Shown one piece after another: positions 24,554 through 33,471 of a stretch of 64,000 nt of DNA. The position numbers were made by a program, and so were the translations under genes. Source of the stretch: an uncultured Bacteroides sp. (GTDB lineage Bacteria; Bacteroidota; Bacteroidia; Bacteroidales; Bacteroidaceae). The notes under the pieces are model-generated. The model did no database searches. It saw nothing but the letters and a program-made list of their open reading frames with translations, and was not told the origin of the DNA. Numbering within the stretch: position 1 is the stretch's first letter; each line of letters opens with the position of its first letter. Location of the stretch: NCBI GenBank assembly GCA_948847595.1, contig CAQOGY010000016.1, positions 1 through 64,000 of the forward strand, given 5' to 3'.

Positions 24554-25678
24554 TTATTCCGGACAACGTACTCCTTCTGTCCAATTCAGAGATCTGCTAA
24601 TATCCCAGCCATTACCAGTCCAGTCCTTAATTACAGAGCCACCACCTTCATTGAATCTCCAATAGGCAACCATATCCTGATAATAATCAGGAGAAATATA
24701 ACACATATTATTCTGAATTTCATTCTGTGTTAAGGCCCTCTTCCACACACGAACCTCACTTATAGATCCATCCAAATAACGGGAGTTCACAGAAGAACCA
24801 ATACAGAATCTACGTTTATCTGTGTTTCCACACAAGATAACAGGACCGCGTGGCGCATCTACTTGTCCATCCAATTCACCATTTACATATAATTTAATCG
24901 TAGAACCATCAAATACAACTGCAAGATGATACCATTTATCAACTTCAAATTCAGTCTTTCCTGTCACTGGAAAACCACCACCAGCCAATTGTATCTGATT
25001 CGGCTTTATAGTTGTATCTCCAAATCGTAATAAGAACTCTTCTTCTACCCCCATTACCGTACTAATAAACGGACTACTAGAAGCAAAATTATTAACCTTG
25101 ACTCTTGCTTCCATTGTAACTTGCGGAACAGCAGCCAGCGAAGGATCGCTTTCAAAAGGAAGCTGCATATTCGTTCTAGAAAGATTAGCAGCATTGACAA
25201 CCATCACCTGATTTAATACAAGATAAACCGTTCGGGAAGAATCTAATACAGGCATACCACCGGTTACATCCGTAATGGTTAAAGGCACACAATAGGTAAC
25301 CCCTTCTTCAAAATTAGAAGCTCTCAACAAAGAAAAAATCAATTGCTCTGAAATATTCTCACCCGCCTTTAATACAATTTCATCATTAGATAACATGTAG
25401 TCTTCAGTCGGGACCATTTTATATTTCTTACCATACAATGCATTATACCCCTCGAGTTTATCCTGATCTACCCGTACTCTTATAGTCTGATCACTCGTAG
25501 CCTGGCAAGAAGCAGAGACTGTCACTCCAATTTCAGCCGGCCCATCTATCGTATACTTAACGGCAGGAGAATCTTCTGTACCGGTAAAATACAAAACATC
25601 TTTGAATGTTTCTACATTCGTACAAGCTGACAATATACCAACCCAAAATATAGTTAATAATAAGTATTTCGCCTTCAT
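24554..25678 (-). CDS. DUF1735 and LamG-domain lipoprotein (candidate surface glycan-binding protein)
   Basis: A 374-residue lipoprotein (Cys19 in GILSACTN). The N-terminal half is a DUF1735 domain (TVSASCQATSDQTIRVRVD, YCVPLTITDVTGG). The C-terminal half is a LamG/concanavalin-like jelly roll (WYHLAVVFDGSTIKLYVNGE, SISEVRVWKRALTQNEI) ending in AYWRFNEGGG and TGNGWD. Related proteins in Bacteroides loci are surface glycan-binding proteins. It lies 19 bases after the GH18 gene. Two similar proteins occur in the neighbouring locus at 36684-39568. Confidence 0.85.
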   Translation of the reverse strand: MKAKYLLLTIFWVGILSACTNVETFKDVLYFTGTEDSPAVKYTIDGPAEIGVTVSASCQATSDQTIRVRVDQDKLEGYNALYGKKYKMVPTEDYMLSNDEIVLKAGENISEQLIFSLLRASNFEEGVTYCVPLTITDVTGGMPVLDSSRTVYLVLNQVMVVNAANLSRTNMQLPFESDPSLAAVPQVTMEARVKVNNFASSSPFISTVMGVEEEFLLRFGDTTIKPNQIQLAGGGFPVTGKTEFEVDKWYHLAVVFDGSTIKLYVNGELDGQVDAPRGPVILCGNTDKRRFCIGSSVNSRYLDGSISEVRVWKRALTQNEIQNNMCYISPDYYQDMVAYWRFNEGGGSVIKDWTGNGWDISRSLNWTEGVRCPE

Positions 25679-25697
25679 ATATTTTTAGTTTTAGAGA

Positions 25698-26648
25698 TTA
25701 TTTCTTTGCGGGATTCATGATCTGAATAGCCTCACGAAGATATTTATATTCAATATCCGTATGATTATACTCATACTCCATGTGGTAACTTCCCACACCG
25801 CCTTTATGTTGTCCTTCTGTTATATTATTCGGTTGCCAACGTGCCATACCGATCAACGATGGAATAACTCCTAACTCCGGATCAGAATACTTATCTCCTC
25901 CTGTAGCCCAGTGATCTTCAAAGTTTTCCGTCACTATAAATCTGTCGGGAGCCAAATATTTACTGACTGTATTAAAACGATTCTGTAACGATGTCGGTGA
26001 TTTAGTATTATATGCCTGCGCAACCGCATAATCAGCATATTCCCAGCCTTCTTCCGTTATTTTCTCAACAAATCCATCCACACAAATAAGTTTATCTTCC
26101 CCCAGATTCGAACGCATTTCTCTTAATAATGTAGTCATATTCACGGAATTATTAAACAAATCATTCCCACTACATTCATGATCAAAATCAATGCCGTCAT
26201 ATCCATATTTAAAGATACTATCTGCCAGCGCTTTGGCTGCGGCCGGAATATTTTCGGCTATATTCTCAAAATTGCCCGGAAAGTTTGCCATATTATGAGA
26301 AAATATAGTAAATGTCACTCTTGTTCCGTGCACTTCTTGTATATAACGCAAATCCTCCATTTGAGATGGCGTCAAGCTATGCCATGTTCCCCAGATAGAT
26401 ACTACATCTACACTATCAGGCAAATTACGCAAATATTTCACAGGAGATGTCCCGGTTGCTTTCCAACCTCCAAACCATCCAAAAGCCATTTGATGTTTCG
26501 TTTTTTTATAAGCTCTCAGATTCTCATAATATTGGGCATCCCGCTCTAACGGCACCTGAAGAGGAATATTTTCTATTTCTGTATCACATGCCACCCATAC
26601 AGTAGCTAATACGAAAAAACAAAATATTTTATTAATTATTTTATTCAT
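25698..26648 (-). CDS. GH18-family lipoprotein, candidate endo-beta-N-acetylglucosaminidase
   Basis: A 316-residue lipoprotein (Cys21). It contains the GH18 signature DxxDxDxE as DGIDFDHE, with Asp151, Asp154, Asp156 and the acid/base Glu158. Family members cut beta-1,4 links after GlcNAc, as chitinases or as endoglycosidases that release N-glycans. The absence of chitin-binding modules and the SusC/SusD context favour an N-glycan or other GlcNAc-containing host glycan. An upstream in-frame ATG at 26723 overlaps SusD; 26648 begins a proper signal peptide. Note that some GH18-like proteins next to SusD only bind glycan, but here the catalytic residues are all kept. Confidence 0.85.
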   Translation of the reverse strand: MNKIINKIFCFFVLATVWVACDTEIENIPLQVPLERDAQYYENLRAYKKTKHQMAFGWFGGWKATGTSPVKYLRNLPDSVDVVSIWGTWHSLTPSQMEDLRYIQEVHGTRVTFTIFSHNMANFPGNFENIAENIPAAAKALADSIFKYGYDGIDFDHECSGNDLFNNSVNMTTLLREMRSNLGEDKLICVDGFVEKITEEGWEYADYAVAQAYNTKSPTSLQNRFNTVSKYLAPDRFIVTENFEDHWATGGDKYSDPELGVIPSLIGMARWQPNNITEGQHKGGVGSYHMEYEYNHTDIEYKYLREAIQIMNPAKK

Positions 26649-26673
26649 AGTAATCAAATTAAATATACAATAA

Positions 26674-28275
26674 TTATTTTTTATCCCACCATAACTTAAC
26701 TTTTCCATAGTCAGTGCCACCAAGAAAATCTGTCACTGCTTTATTTACCTCTGTCGTATTAGTATCATACTCTGTAGATGGAAATGGAATACGACGTGGC
26801 CCGGAGCTTTCTACTTGACCTGCACTGGCATTTGTTCCATACAAACTAAATAGCTTGGGATAACCGGTACGACGGTGCTCACTCCATGCTTCCTGACCTT
26901 CCGGGAACATAGCAATCCACTTTTGAGTGATAATACGTTCCAACTTCTTATCATCACTATCATTTTTATTCCATGCAATAGTAATCGTAGATGCAGCAGC
27001 CACACTTCCAGAAGTTCCGGCTGGTGCAGTAAACCGCACAGGCTTATAAGTATCTCCTCTCGTCAAGTAATCATCCAAAGCAACACCCCACTGTTCGAAA
27101 GATTTCGTAATACCTGCGTTGTATAATTCTTCAACTTCACCACCCATATCCCAGCCGTGAAGTTTTCCTTCTGCACGCAAAAAGTAGATTTCCGCAGCAC
27201 ACATCCACTGGACTGGCGTTTCAGCAAATACGTTCGGAGAAGATAGCTTTAAATAATTCTTCTTATCCGTCACATTCACTCCTAACCGGGCACCATGAAA
27301 TTTATCACCGGCTTCCCCATATTCAGATTGCTGAAAGTATTTAGAAAGTCGAGGGTCACTATATCCTTTCATTATAGACTCAATATCAGCCCCCATACGT
27401 GTATCCGAATAACTATCCCAACAAATCTTCAAAGGATGGAATACTGAGATTCCGTTTCCAGACTGCAACAAAGCATTTTCAGCATTTTCTGTAATTACTC
27501 CGGCTTTTGTGGCTTCTTCCGCTAATTTCTGTGATGTTTTTCCATTTACTTCAAATCCATTCACATAATATGTACGCATAGCCAAACGCAATTTCAACGA
27601 ATTGGCAAATTTCAACCATTTAGTAAAATCACCTCCATACACAAGATCATATTTACTTAAAGGTTTACTACCCGGATGAATAGCGATATAGTCCTGTAAC
27701 TCCGCTATAGCTTCATCTAAATCAATAAAGAATGATTTATATATCTCTTCCTGCGAGTCATAAGGAGTTTCCAATCCCCCATGGCCAAATTGTAAATAAG
27801 GCAAAGGACCATACATATCTGTTACACGATGCATGGCTGCTACCTTCAAGATTTGTGCAACGGCATAAGCCTCCGGGAATTTATCCTTCCCATTATCCCG
27901 GATTTGCTTCCAGGCAGGCATTACTTTCGTGAACACTACGTCAAAAGCGACATCATTCCATTTATCATATCGCAAGTTGTAATGAACAGCAGAACTCGTC
28001 CCCCATGTACCAATTGGAGTCATATAGCCGGAATGCATATCACCACACAAATTTTGAGCACGTTGAAATTCATTAGCATCCACATCACTGGTCGGTATCA
28101 CATCCATCTGCATAGCGGGAAAGAAGTTTCCAATCTTCATCAGCCCAACCAACATTTCTTCAGGAACCTCATTTGGATTGGTATTCCATTCTTTATAATT
28201 GTCTGTACAGGAAGTGATCAGCACAGCTACTCCCAATGCACACATTGCATGTCTTATTTTTCCTAGTCTTTTCAT
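26674..28275 (-). CDS. SusD-like lipoprotein, first GH18 locus
   Basis: A 533-residue SusD/RagB-family lipoprotein (Cys23 in LITSCTDN), of the longer subtype that starts with an NPNEVPEEML-like segment. It carries the family's MHRVTDMYGPLPY and ITQKWIAMFPEGQEAWSEHR motifs. It lies 22 bases after susC and would cap that transporter and bind the incoming oligosaccharide. It is clearly paralogous to the SusD at 40574-42175, sharing length and motif order. Confidence 0.93.
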   Translation of the reverse strand: MKRLGKIRHAMCALGVAVLITSCTDNYKEWNTNPNEVPEEMLVGLMKIGNFFPAMQMDVIPTSDVDANEFQRAQNLCGDMHSGYMTPIGTWGTSSAVHYNLRYDKWNDVAFDVVFTKVMPAWKQIRDNGKDKFPEAYAVAQILKVAAMHRVTDMYGPLPYLQFGHGGLETPYDSQEEIYKSFFIDLDEAIAELQDYIAIHPGSKPLSKYDLVYGGDFTKWLKFANSLKLRLAMRTYYVNGFEVNGKTSQKLAEEATKAGVITENAENALLQSGNGISVFHPLKICWDSYSDTRMGADIESIMKGYSDPRLSKYFQQSEYGEAGDKFHGARLGVNVTDKKNYLKLSSPNVFAETPVQWMCAAEIYFLRAEGKLHGWDMGGEVEELYNAGITKSFEQWGVALDDYLTRGDTYKPVRFTAPAGTSGSVAAASTITIAWNKNDSDDKKLERIITQKWIAMFPEGQEAWSEHRRTGYPKLFSLYGTNASAGQVESSGPRRIPFPSTEYDTNTTEVNKAVTDFLGGTDYGKVKLWWDKK

Positions 28276-28297
28276 TGTATTATTCCTTTCTGGTTTA

Positions 28298-31200
28298 TTA
28301 ATATTGGAACTTCACACTAAACCCAATGCTGCGTACACTCGGCTGCATAAAATAGTCAAACCCTTGATAATATGTACCTGTAGAAGCCGATAGTTCCGGA
28401 TCAAAAGGCGCCTTATTATGGAACATGAACAGATTTTTACCAATGAGTGACACTGTCAGGTTTTGTATCTGGTTACCAAACCATTTAGTCGGGAATGTAT
28501 ATCCTAAAGTGGCTTCCCTAAGTCGTACGTTTGTCATACTATATACATAATTAGCCAAAACTCCGGTCGAACCATTACCAAGCACATTATAGTAATCCTT
28601 CGCGGTCACACGTCCACTATTAATATTCACTCCCCCATTATCACGTACTATAGCCGATGTTTTAGAAGTCCCATAGTAATCCATCTTCGCTTGTGTAGCC
28701 GAAACGCCGACCCCACCGATACGGGCATCAATCAGAAAACTTAAATTAATACCTTTCCAGCTAAAACTGTTATTCCACCCCCAGTTAAAACGAGGTGCCG
28801 TGCTACCTGCTTTTATCCAAGTGTTCGAATCGGCTTCTATCGCACCGGTATTCGCATCCACTTTAATATTTCCCAAATAGTCCATCTTTAGCCCCGTCAC
28901 ATAAATGTCACTCAAAGTACCTCCTTCTTTCACTATCATTTTATAGCTACCTTGTGGGTTGAAAGGTTCTATTTCCGTGATAGAGATAGGTTCTCCTGTT
29001 ATCGGATTGGTAGCACCACCGGGTAATAAATAAACAACCTTATTACGGTTCATTGTAAAGGTCAGATTGGAGTTCCATTTTACAGGTCCAAGATTGGTAT
29101 TGATACCCAAACGTGCCTCAATACCCCAGTTATTCACTTTTCCTCCATTCAGCATGTAATTACTGTAACCTGTACTTGGCGGCATAGTATAGTTGATAAA
29201 CTGGTTGAAAGTATTACTGTTATAATAGGTAAAATCAATATTCAGTAAATTCTGGAACATTCTTAGATTCATACCAACTTCAACAGATTTTGTACGTTCA
29301 GGTTTCAAATCCGGATTCAATAATCTTGAGGAAGTATTGATAACACCATCTTTGACTGTATATGTCGGCATTGTAATCTGTCGCATCGGCGGATTACCAA
29401 CCTCACTATATGAAGCCCGAACCTTTAAAAAGGAAATATATACTTTCGACAAATCGACTATCTCACTGACAACAGCAGATATACCTACCGACGGATAGAA
29501 AAATCCACTTTTCTCATTATCAGTATTAGCCAAAGTAGAGAACCAGTCATTACGGGCAGTTAAATCCAGATATGCCCAGCTTTTATATCCTAACTGAAAA
29601 GTTGCAAATACAGCTTGATTATTATCAATATATCCTGCCTGTTCAGCTTTAGTGTTCGCCCCATTCTTGCTTATATTATTGAACGAGAAAAAGTTCGGAA
29701 CAGTAGCCAGATGTCCTTCATAATTTGTCATCTCATAAGTCTGATGGTTGAAACTGCCTCCCACATTGGCTGTAATTCCCCAGTTTTCCCAACGCTTATT
29801 AATTTGGATCATTGCATCTCCATAGGTGTTCTTATATCCTGACTTCATGTTCATATAATTACCATATTCTGATGCAAATAATTGATCGGAAGAAGCTGCT
29901 ATTTTACGTTCGTACGTGTCATTGCTATTATCTACACGCATACGCCCCACAACGTTCATCCATTCAAATACTTTATAATTCAAATTTGCCGAGAACATAT
30001 AACGTGATTTATGATTACTCATATTCTCACGATTTACGATCCAATAAGGATTTTCGATTGCCATTCCCTGATTACCATAAGGCCAGTATTGCACATCATA
30101 ATATTTCTCACTATTATAACGTTCATATACTTTATACTTATTTAAATCATCTCCTCTAGGCATAAGGTACAATGCAACAAGCGGATTATGATATTGCCCC
30201 TGAGACATCATGTTGTTATCATTCGTTATAACATAAGAAGCACTCATGTCCAATGTCAACTTATCTTTAATTAGTTCAGTCGTATTACGCAATGTGAAAT
30301 TATACCGGTTATAAGTATTATTGGGTATAATGCCACGTGCATTGGTCGACGCTGCCGAAAAATAAGTTTGATTACGGTCATTACCTGCGGACAAACCTAT
30401 AGAGTTAGTTTCTGTGAAACCTGTTTGAAAAAAGTCTTTAGGTTCCCATGTCGCATTCTTCTTAGCTCCCCAGCTGGCAAACTCACCTTCTACCGAACCA
30501 TAAGTAGTCTGAAACTCCGGCATTACTAAAGGGCTCATAAACTGAGTATCGTTCGAGTAATTAATTCTCAGTTTTCCTTCTTCCCCTTTCTTTGTTGTTA
30601 TCAAAACAACACCATTCGCACCTTGCGAACCATAAAGCGCGGCAGCCGCCGCACCCGTCAATACGGACATTGATTCAATATCGTCCGGATTTATACTGGA
30701 AATCCCGTCACTGTCCCCTCCGTCTGCATTCTCATAAAAACTTTTTTCCTGATTAGAACGCATAGAAGACATAGGAATACCATCAATCACGTATAAGGCA
30801 TTGTTGTCATTCGTTATAGATTTCAAACCACGCATTACAACACGGGTAGAACCACCAATACCTGATGCACTCTGATTAATAGTCACACCGGCAATCTTAC
30901 CTGCCAGACTGTTCATGAAACTGGCATCCTTTACGGTAGTAAGATCCGCCGCTTTCATCTCCTGTACATTATACGTCAGAGATTTCGTTTCGCGCTTGAT
31001 GCCCAAAGCGGTAACTACGACCTCATCCAGCACCTCATTATCCGGACGCATAGTAATACTATAAAATTCCTTGTCCGAAACGGCGACTAACTGAGTGGCA
31101 TAGCCAATATAAGAAACTTTCAAAGTGGAATTAGCAAAGGCTGACATAGAAAAATTCCCATCAAAATCAGTAATGGTTCCTGTAGTAGTTCCATCTACCG

Positions 31201-31603
31201 CCACATTCACACCAATCAAAGGTTCGCCATTCTCATCAACAATTTTCCCTTTTACAGTCTTTGAAGCCTGCGAGTTCGTCTCTTTTTTTTCAGGAACAAT
31301 CATGATGTACTTATCAGTCAATTTATATGAAAATCCCGTACCTTTCAAAATTGTCTTTAGAGCAGACTCTAATGGCTGGTTTACTATATTCAAAGATAAT
31401 TGTCTTTGACCCGAAAGTTGTGATTGATTATAAGCGACAGATAATTTGGATTGTCTTTCAACTTCAACCAATGCATTTTGTAAAGTGATTTCTGTTTTTT
31501 TTATAGTAATACGAATATTACTTTGAGCGAATGCTGTCGTCTGCAATATAAACAAACAGCAAATAATTATTGTACTTTTAGCTGTTTTTAGATATAAATT
31601 CAT
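28298..31603 (-). CDS. SusC-like TonB-dependent transporter with STN domain, first GH18 locus
   Basis: An outer-membrane receptor of 1101 residues. Order: signal peptide to about residue 26 (TTAFAQ); STN domain about 28-100; carboxypeptidase-like domain (GKIVDENGEPLIGVNVAV); plug (EVVVTALGIKRE, YGSQGANGVVLITTKKG); barrel ending in IGFSVKFQY. It is paralogous to the SusC at 42200-45565: both use ALGIK rather than GYG in the plug entry. The STN domain implies induction through the FecR/sigma pair upstream. Confidence 0.94.
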   Translation of the reverse strand: MNLYLKTAKSTIIICCLFILQTTAFAQSNIRITIKKTEITLQNALVEVERQSKLSVAYNQSQLSGQRQLSLNIVNQPLESALKTILKGTGFSYKLTDKYIMIVPEKKETNSQASKTVKGKIVDENGEPLIGVNVAVDGTTTGTITDFDGNFSMSAFANSTLKVSYIGYATQLVAVSDKEFYSITMRPDNEVLDEVVVTALGIKRETKSLTYNVQEMKAADLTTVKDASFMNSLAGKIAGVTINQSASGIGGSTRVVMRGLKSITNDNNALYVIDGIPMSSMRSNQEKSFYENADGGDSDGISSINPDDIESMSVLTGAAAAALYGSQGANGVVLITTKKGEEGKLRINYSNDTQFMSPLVMPEFQTTYGSVEGEFASWGAKKNATWEPKDFFQTGFTETNSIGLSAGNDRNQTYFSAASTNARGIIPNNTYNRYNFTLRNTTELIKDKLTLDMSASYVITNDNNMMSQGQYHNPLVALYLMPRGDDLNKYKVYERYNSEKYYDVQYWPYGNQGMAIENPYWIVNRENMSNHKSRYMFSANLNYKVFEWMNVVGRMRVDNSNDTYERKIAASSDQLFASEYGNYMNMKSGYKNTYGDAMIQINKRWENWGITANVGGSFNHQTYEMTNYEGHLATVPNFFSFNNISKNGANTKAEQAGYIDNNQAVFATFQLGYKSWAYLDLTARNDWFSTLANTDNEKSGFFYPSVGISAVVSEIVDLSKVYISFLKVRASYSEVGNPPMRQITMPTYTVKDGVINTSSRLLNPDLKPERTKSVEVGMNLRMFQNLLNIDFTYYNSNTFNQFINYTMPPSTGYSNYMLNGGKVNNWGIEARLGINTNLGPVKWNSNLTFTMNRNKVVYLLPGGATNPITGEPISITEIEPFNPQGSYKMIVKEGGTLSDIYVTGLKMDYLGNIKVDANTGAIEADSNTWIKAGSTAPRFNWGWNNSFSWKGINLSFLIDARIGGVGVSATQAKMDYYGTSKTSAIVRDNGGVNINSGRVTAKDYYNVLGNGSTGVLANYVYSMTNVRLREATLGYTFPTKWFGNQIQNLTVSLIGKNLFMFHNKAPFDPELSASTGTYYQGFDYFMQPSVRSIGFSVKFQY

Positions 31604-31616
31604 ATCTTCGTAGCGT

Positions 31617-31735
31617 TTTTAGTGTTAAACTCATAATATTAATTCTATCAAAAATCTAGTATTTTACTTTTTAATACTAAAAGACTTATTTCATATCCGG
31701 AACCAGGCGGCATCCTTGTTCCGGATACTTTTTTA
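31617..31735 (+). ncRNA. Candidate cis-antisense small RNA opposite the susC leader (first GH18 locus)
   Basis: No plus-strand gene exists here, yet a strong plus-strand intrinsic terminator lies in the fecR-susC gap. A TATCTTCG box (31603-31610), one base off the -7 consensus, could start a transcript of about 120 bases ending at that terminator. Cis-encoded antisense RNAs at this position, such as DonS of B. fragilis, are known to repress SusC-type genes. The 5' end given is a guess. Confidence 0.35.
31694..31734 (+). terminator. Plus-strand intrinsic terminator opposite the susC leader
   Basis: A perfect 10-base stem (31694-31703 with 31718-31727), a 14-base loop and a run of six T residues on the plus strand. 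No T-run follows on the minus strand, so it does not serve fecR. Confidence 0.65.
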
Positions 31736-31777
31736 CATAATGATGTGTTTTAAGGTTAAACAATTAACTATCTTGTT

Positions 31778-32767
31778 CTATCTCACAATTTTCATATAGC
31801 AAATATTTTTATCCATCTTATAAGTGAACTTCCCGGTGACTTCTTTCATCACTTCCATCACTTCTTCAATATCTGCATTCGCACTAAAGCTAAAATTATA
31901 TTTATCGTTAGTGAACAAGCTTGTACTATATTGGAAAGTTATGTCAAAACGTCTTTCCAAAGTCTGCAAAATCTCTTCCATTGTACTTCCGCGGAATACG
32001 ATCTGTCCTCTCTGCCAAGCTGTCACATCTTCCAGATTAGCATCCGCAATTTTACTTTGAGCAGTTTTTCGGTTATAAATTACCTGTTGCCCCGGATTCA
32101 AAATATAAGAATTATCAGATTGTTCATAGCTCACTTTTACCTTACCTTGAATCAAGGTAGCAACAATTTCCGGAGCTTCCGGATAGGCGGCTACATTAAA
32201 TTCCGTCCCCAAAGCTGTTACAGACATATTCGCAGACCGTACAATAAATGGCTTATCCGGATTCTTCTTTACTTTAAAATCAGCCTCACCGACCAGATAA
32301 ACAGTACGGGTATCTCCCTTAAAGGCGTCCGGATAAAGCAGTAGTGTTCCGGAATTTACATGGACACGGCTACCATCCGGTAATTCCAACTCACGTGTTT
32401 TGCCATCAGGAATATATTGTTCAATCATTGCGATTGTCTTCTCATTAAATGCATTCCTTGTCAACCAGAAGGTACCGGACACAGTTACAACAAACACAGC
32501 GACTGCTGCCGCATATTTCCAGGGAAATAACCTATACTGTTTTTTAGTACCGGCAGATACACCGATTTTACTATATACATTTTCTAAAGAAGTCCATGTG
32601 CCTGAATCAACTTTTCCTTCTGTTTCTTTCCATAATGTATTCAATGCCGCCTCTTTCTCATCAGCATGTTCTTCATCTAATAACCATTGATGTACTTCTT
32701 TGGTTACATTCTCACTATGCCCGGAAGCTGTGAATACATTGATAATTTTTTGAATATAATTCTTCAT
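31778..32767 (-). CDS. FecR-family anti-sigma factor, first GH18 locus
   Basis: A 329-residue inner-membrane anti-sigma factor. The cytoplasmic N-terminus precedes one membrane segment around residues 84-102 (WKYAAAVAVFVVTVSGTFWL). The periplasmic FecR domain shows LELPDGSRVHVNSGTLLLYP, VYLVGEADFKV and ALGTEFNVAAYPEAP, followed by the DUF4974 region. It is encoded 47 bases downstream of the ECF sigma gene and 174 bases before susC. Confidence 0.92.
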   Translation of the reverse strand: MKNYIQKIINVFTASGHSENVTKEVHQWLLDEEHADEKEAALNTLWKETEGKVDSGTWTSLENVYSKIGVSAGTKKQYRLFPWKYAAAVAVFVVTVSGTFWLTRNAFNEKTIAMIEQYIPDGKTRELELPDGSRVHVNSGTLLLYPDAFKGDTRTVYLVGEADFKVKKNPDKPFIVRSANMSVTALGTEFNVAAYPEAPEIVATLIQGKVKVSYEQSDNSYILNPGQQVIYNRKTAQSKIADANLEDVTAWQRGQIVFRGSTMEEILQTLERRFDITFQYSTSLFTNDKYNFSFSANADIEEVMEVMKEVTGKFTYKMDKNICYMKIVR

Positions 32768-32814
32768 TTTAGATTTGCCTTATATAATATAGACAACTTG
32801 CTAAAACGGACTAC

Positions 32815-33354
32815 TCAACCGAAATAGAAAAAAAATGCAATTAAGATGACTTTTTTTAATTCTTGTAGTGCAAGATAGATGTGGCGCTCCACTGTACGGA
32901 CAGAAAGTTGCAGTCTATCAGCGATTTCCTGATTGCTCATACCGTTTTTCCGACTCATAGAAAACACTTTTCTACGTTGTTCCGGCATGTTATCCAAAGT
33001 AAGCTTTATCAAAAGTTGCAGTTCCTTTGCATAAAGTTTGTCGTATGTATCAAATTCAAAAGAAGGCGCATCTTCCTGAGACAACTTCTCCTGATAACTA
33101 AGCTCTACCGACTGATGTTTCAAAAAGTTATAAATCTGATTACGGGCCATCGTATAGATATAACTATCCCATGTCTCTTTATTCTCCCATATTTCCGGAT
33201 TATCCCACAGCTTGACAAATATATCCTGAGCAATATCTTCAGCATCCTCCTCCGAATGTAAAATCTTCCATGCAAAAGCCTTTACCTTCGGAAAAGTAAG
33301 AATGAAAAATTGCTCGAATTTCTTCTTCTTTTCTTGTTCACCAATATGTGTCAT
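32815..33354 (-). CDS. ECF RNA polymerase sigma factor, first GH18 locus
   Basis: An ECF sigma factor of 179 residues from the preferred start MTHIGEQEKKKK. Region 2 includes FPKVKAFAWKILHSEEDAED and IAQDIFVKLWDNP; region 4 carries GMSNQEIADRLQLSVRTVER. The frame is open up to an ATG at 33420, but a consensus promoter (33390-33421) lies across that extension, so 33354 is chosen. It is the top gene of the sigma-FecR-SusC cascade. Confidence 0.92.
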   Translation of the reverse strand: MTHIGEQEKKKKFEQFFILTFPKVKAFAWKILHSEEDAEDIAQDIFVKLWDNPEIWENKETWDSYIYTMARNQIYNFLKHQSVELSYQEKLSQEDAPSFEFDTYDKLYAKELQLLIKLTLDNMPEQRRKVFSMSRKNGMSNQEIADRLQLSVRTVERHIYLALQELKKVILIAFFFYFG

Positions 33355-33389
33355 CAGAGATTTGCGGTTATTATCATTTTTATAAAAGC

Positions 33390-33421
33390 CAAAAGTAGAT
33401 GCTTTTGCATAAAAAAACAAA
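33390..33421 (-). promoter_or_regulatory. Promoter of the first GH18-locus sigma factor
   Basis: Minus-strand TTTG (33421-33418), 20 bases, TACTTTTG (33397-33390): a full match to the Bacteroides consensus. It starts only 50 bases after the stop codon of the upstream GH3 gene. Confidence 0.65.
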
Positions 33422-33471
33422 TAATAGCAGCAATAAAAGTTATTTTAGAAAAATGAATATACGTCAGTTAC

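Noticed and set aside
33355..33420. Longer N-terminus for the first GH18-locus sigma factor
   Set aside because: A consensus promoter lies across the extension, so it cannot be part of the message from that promoter.
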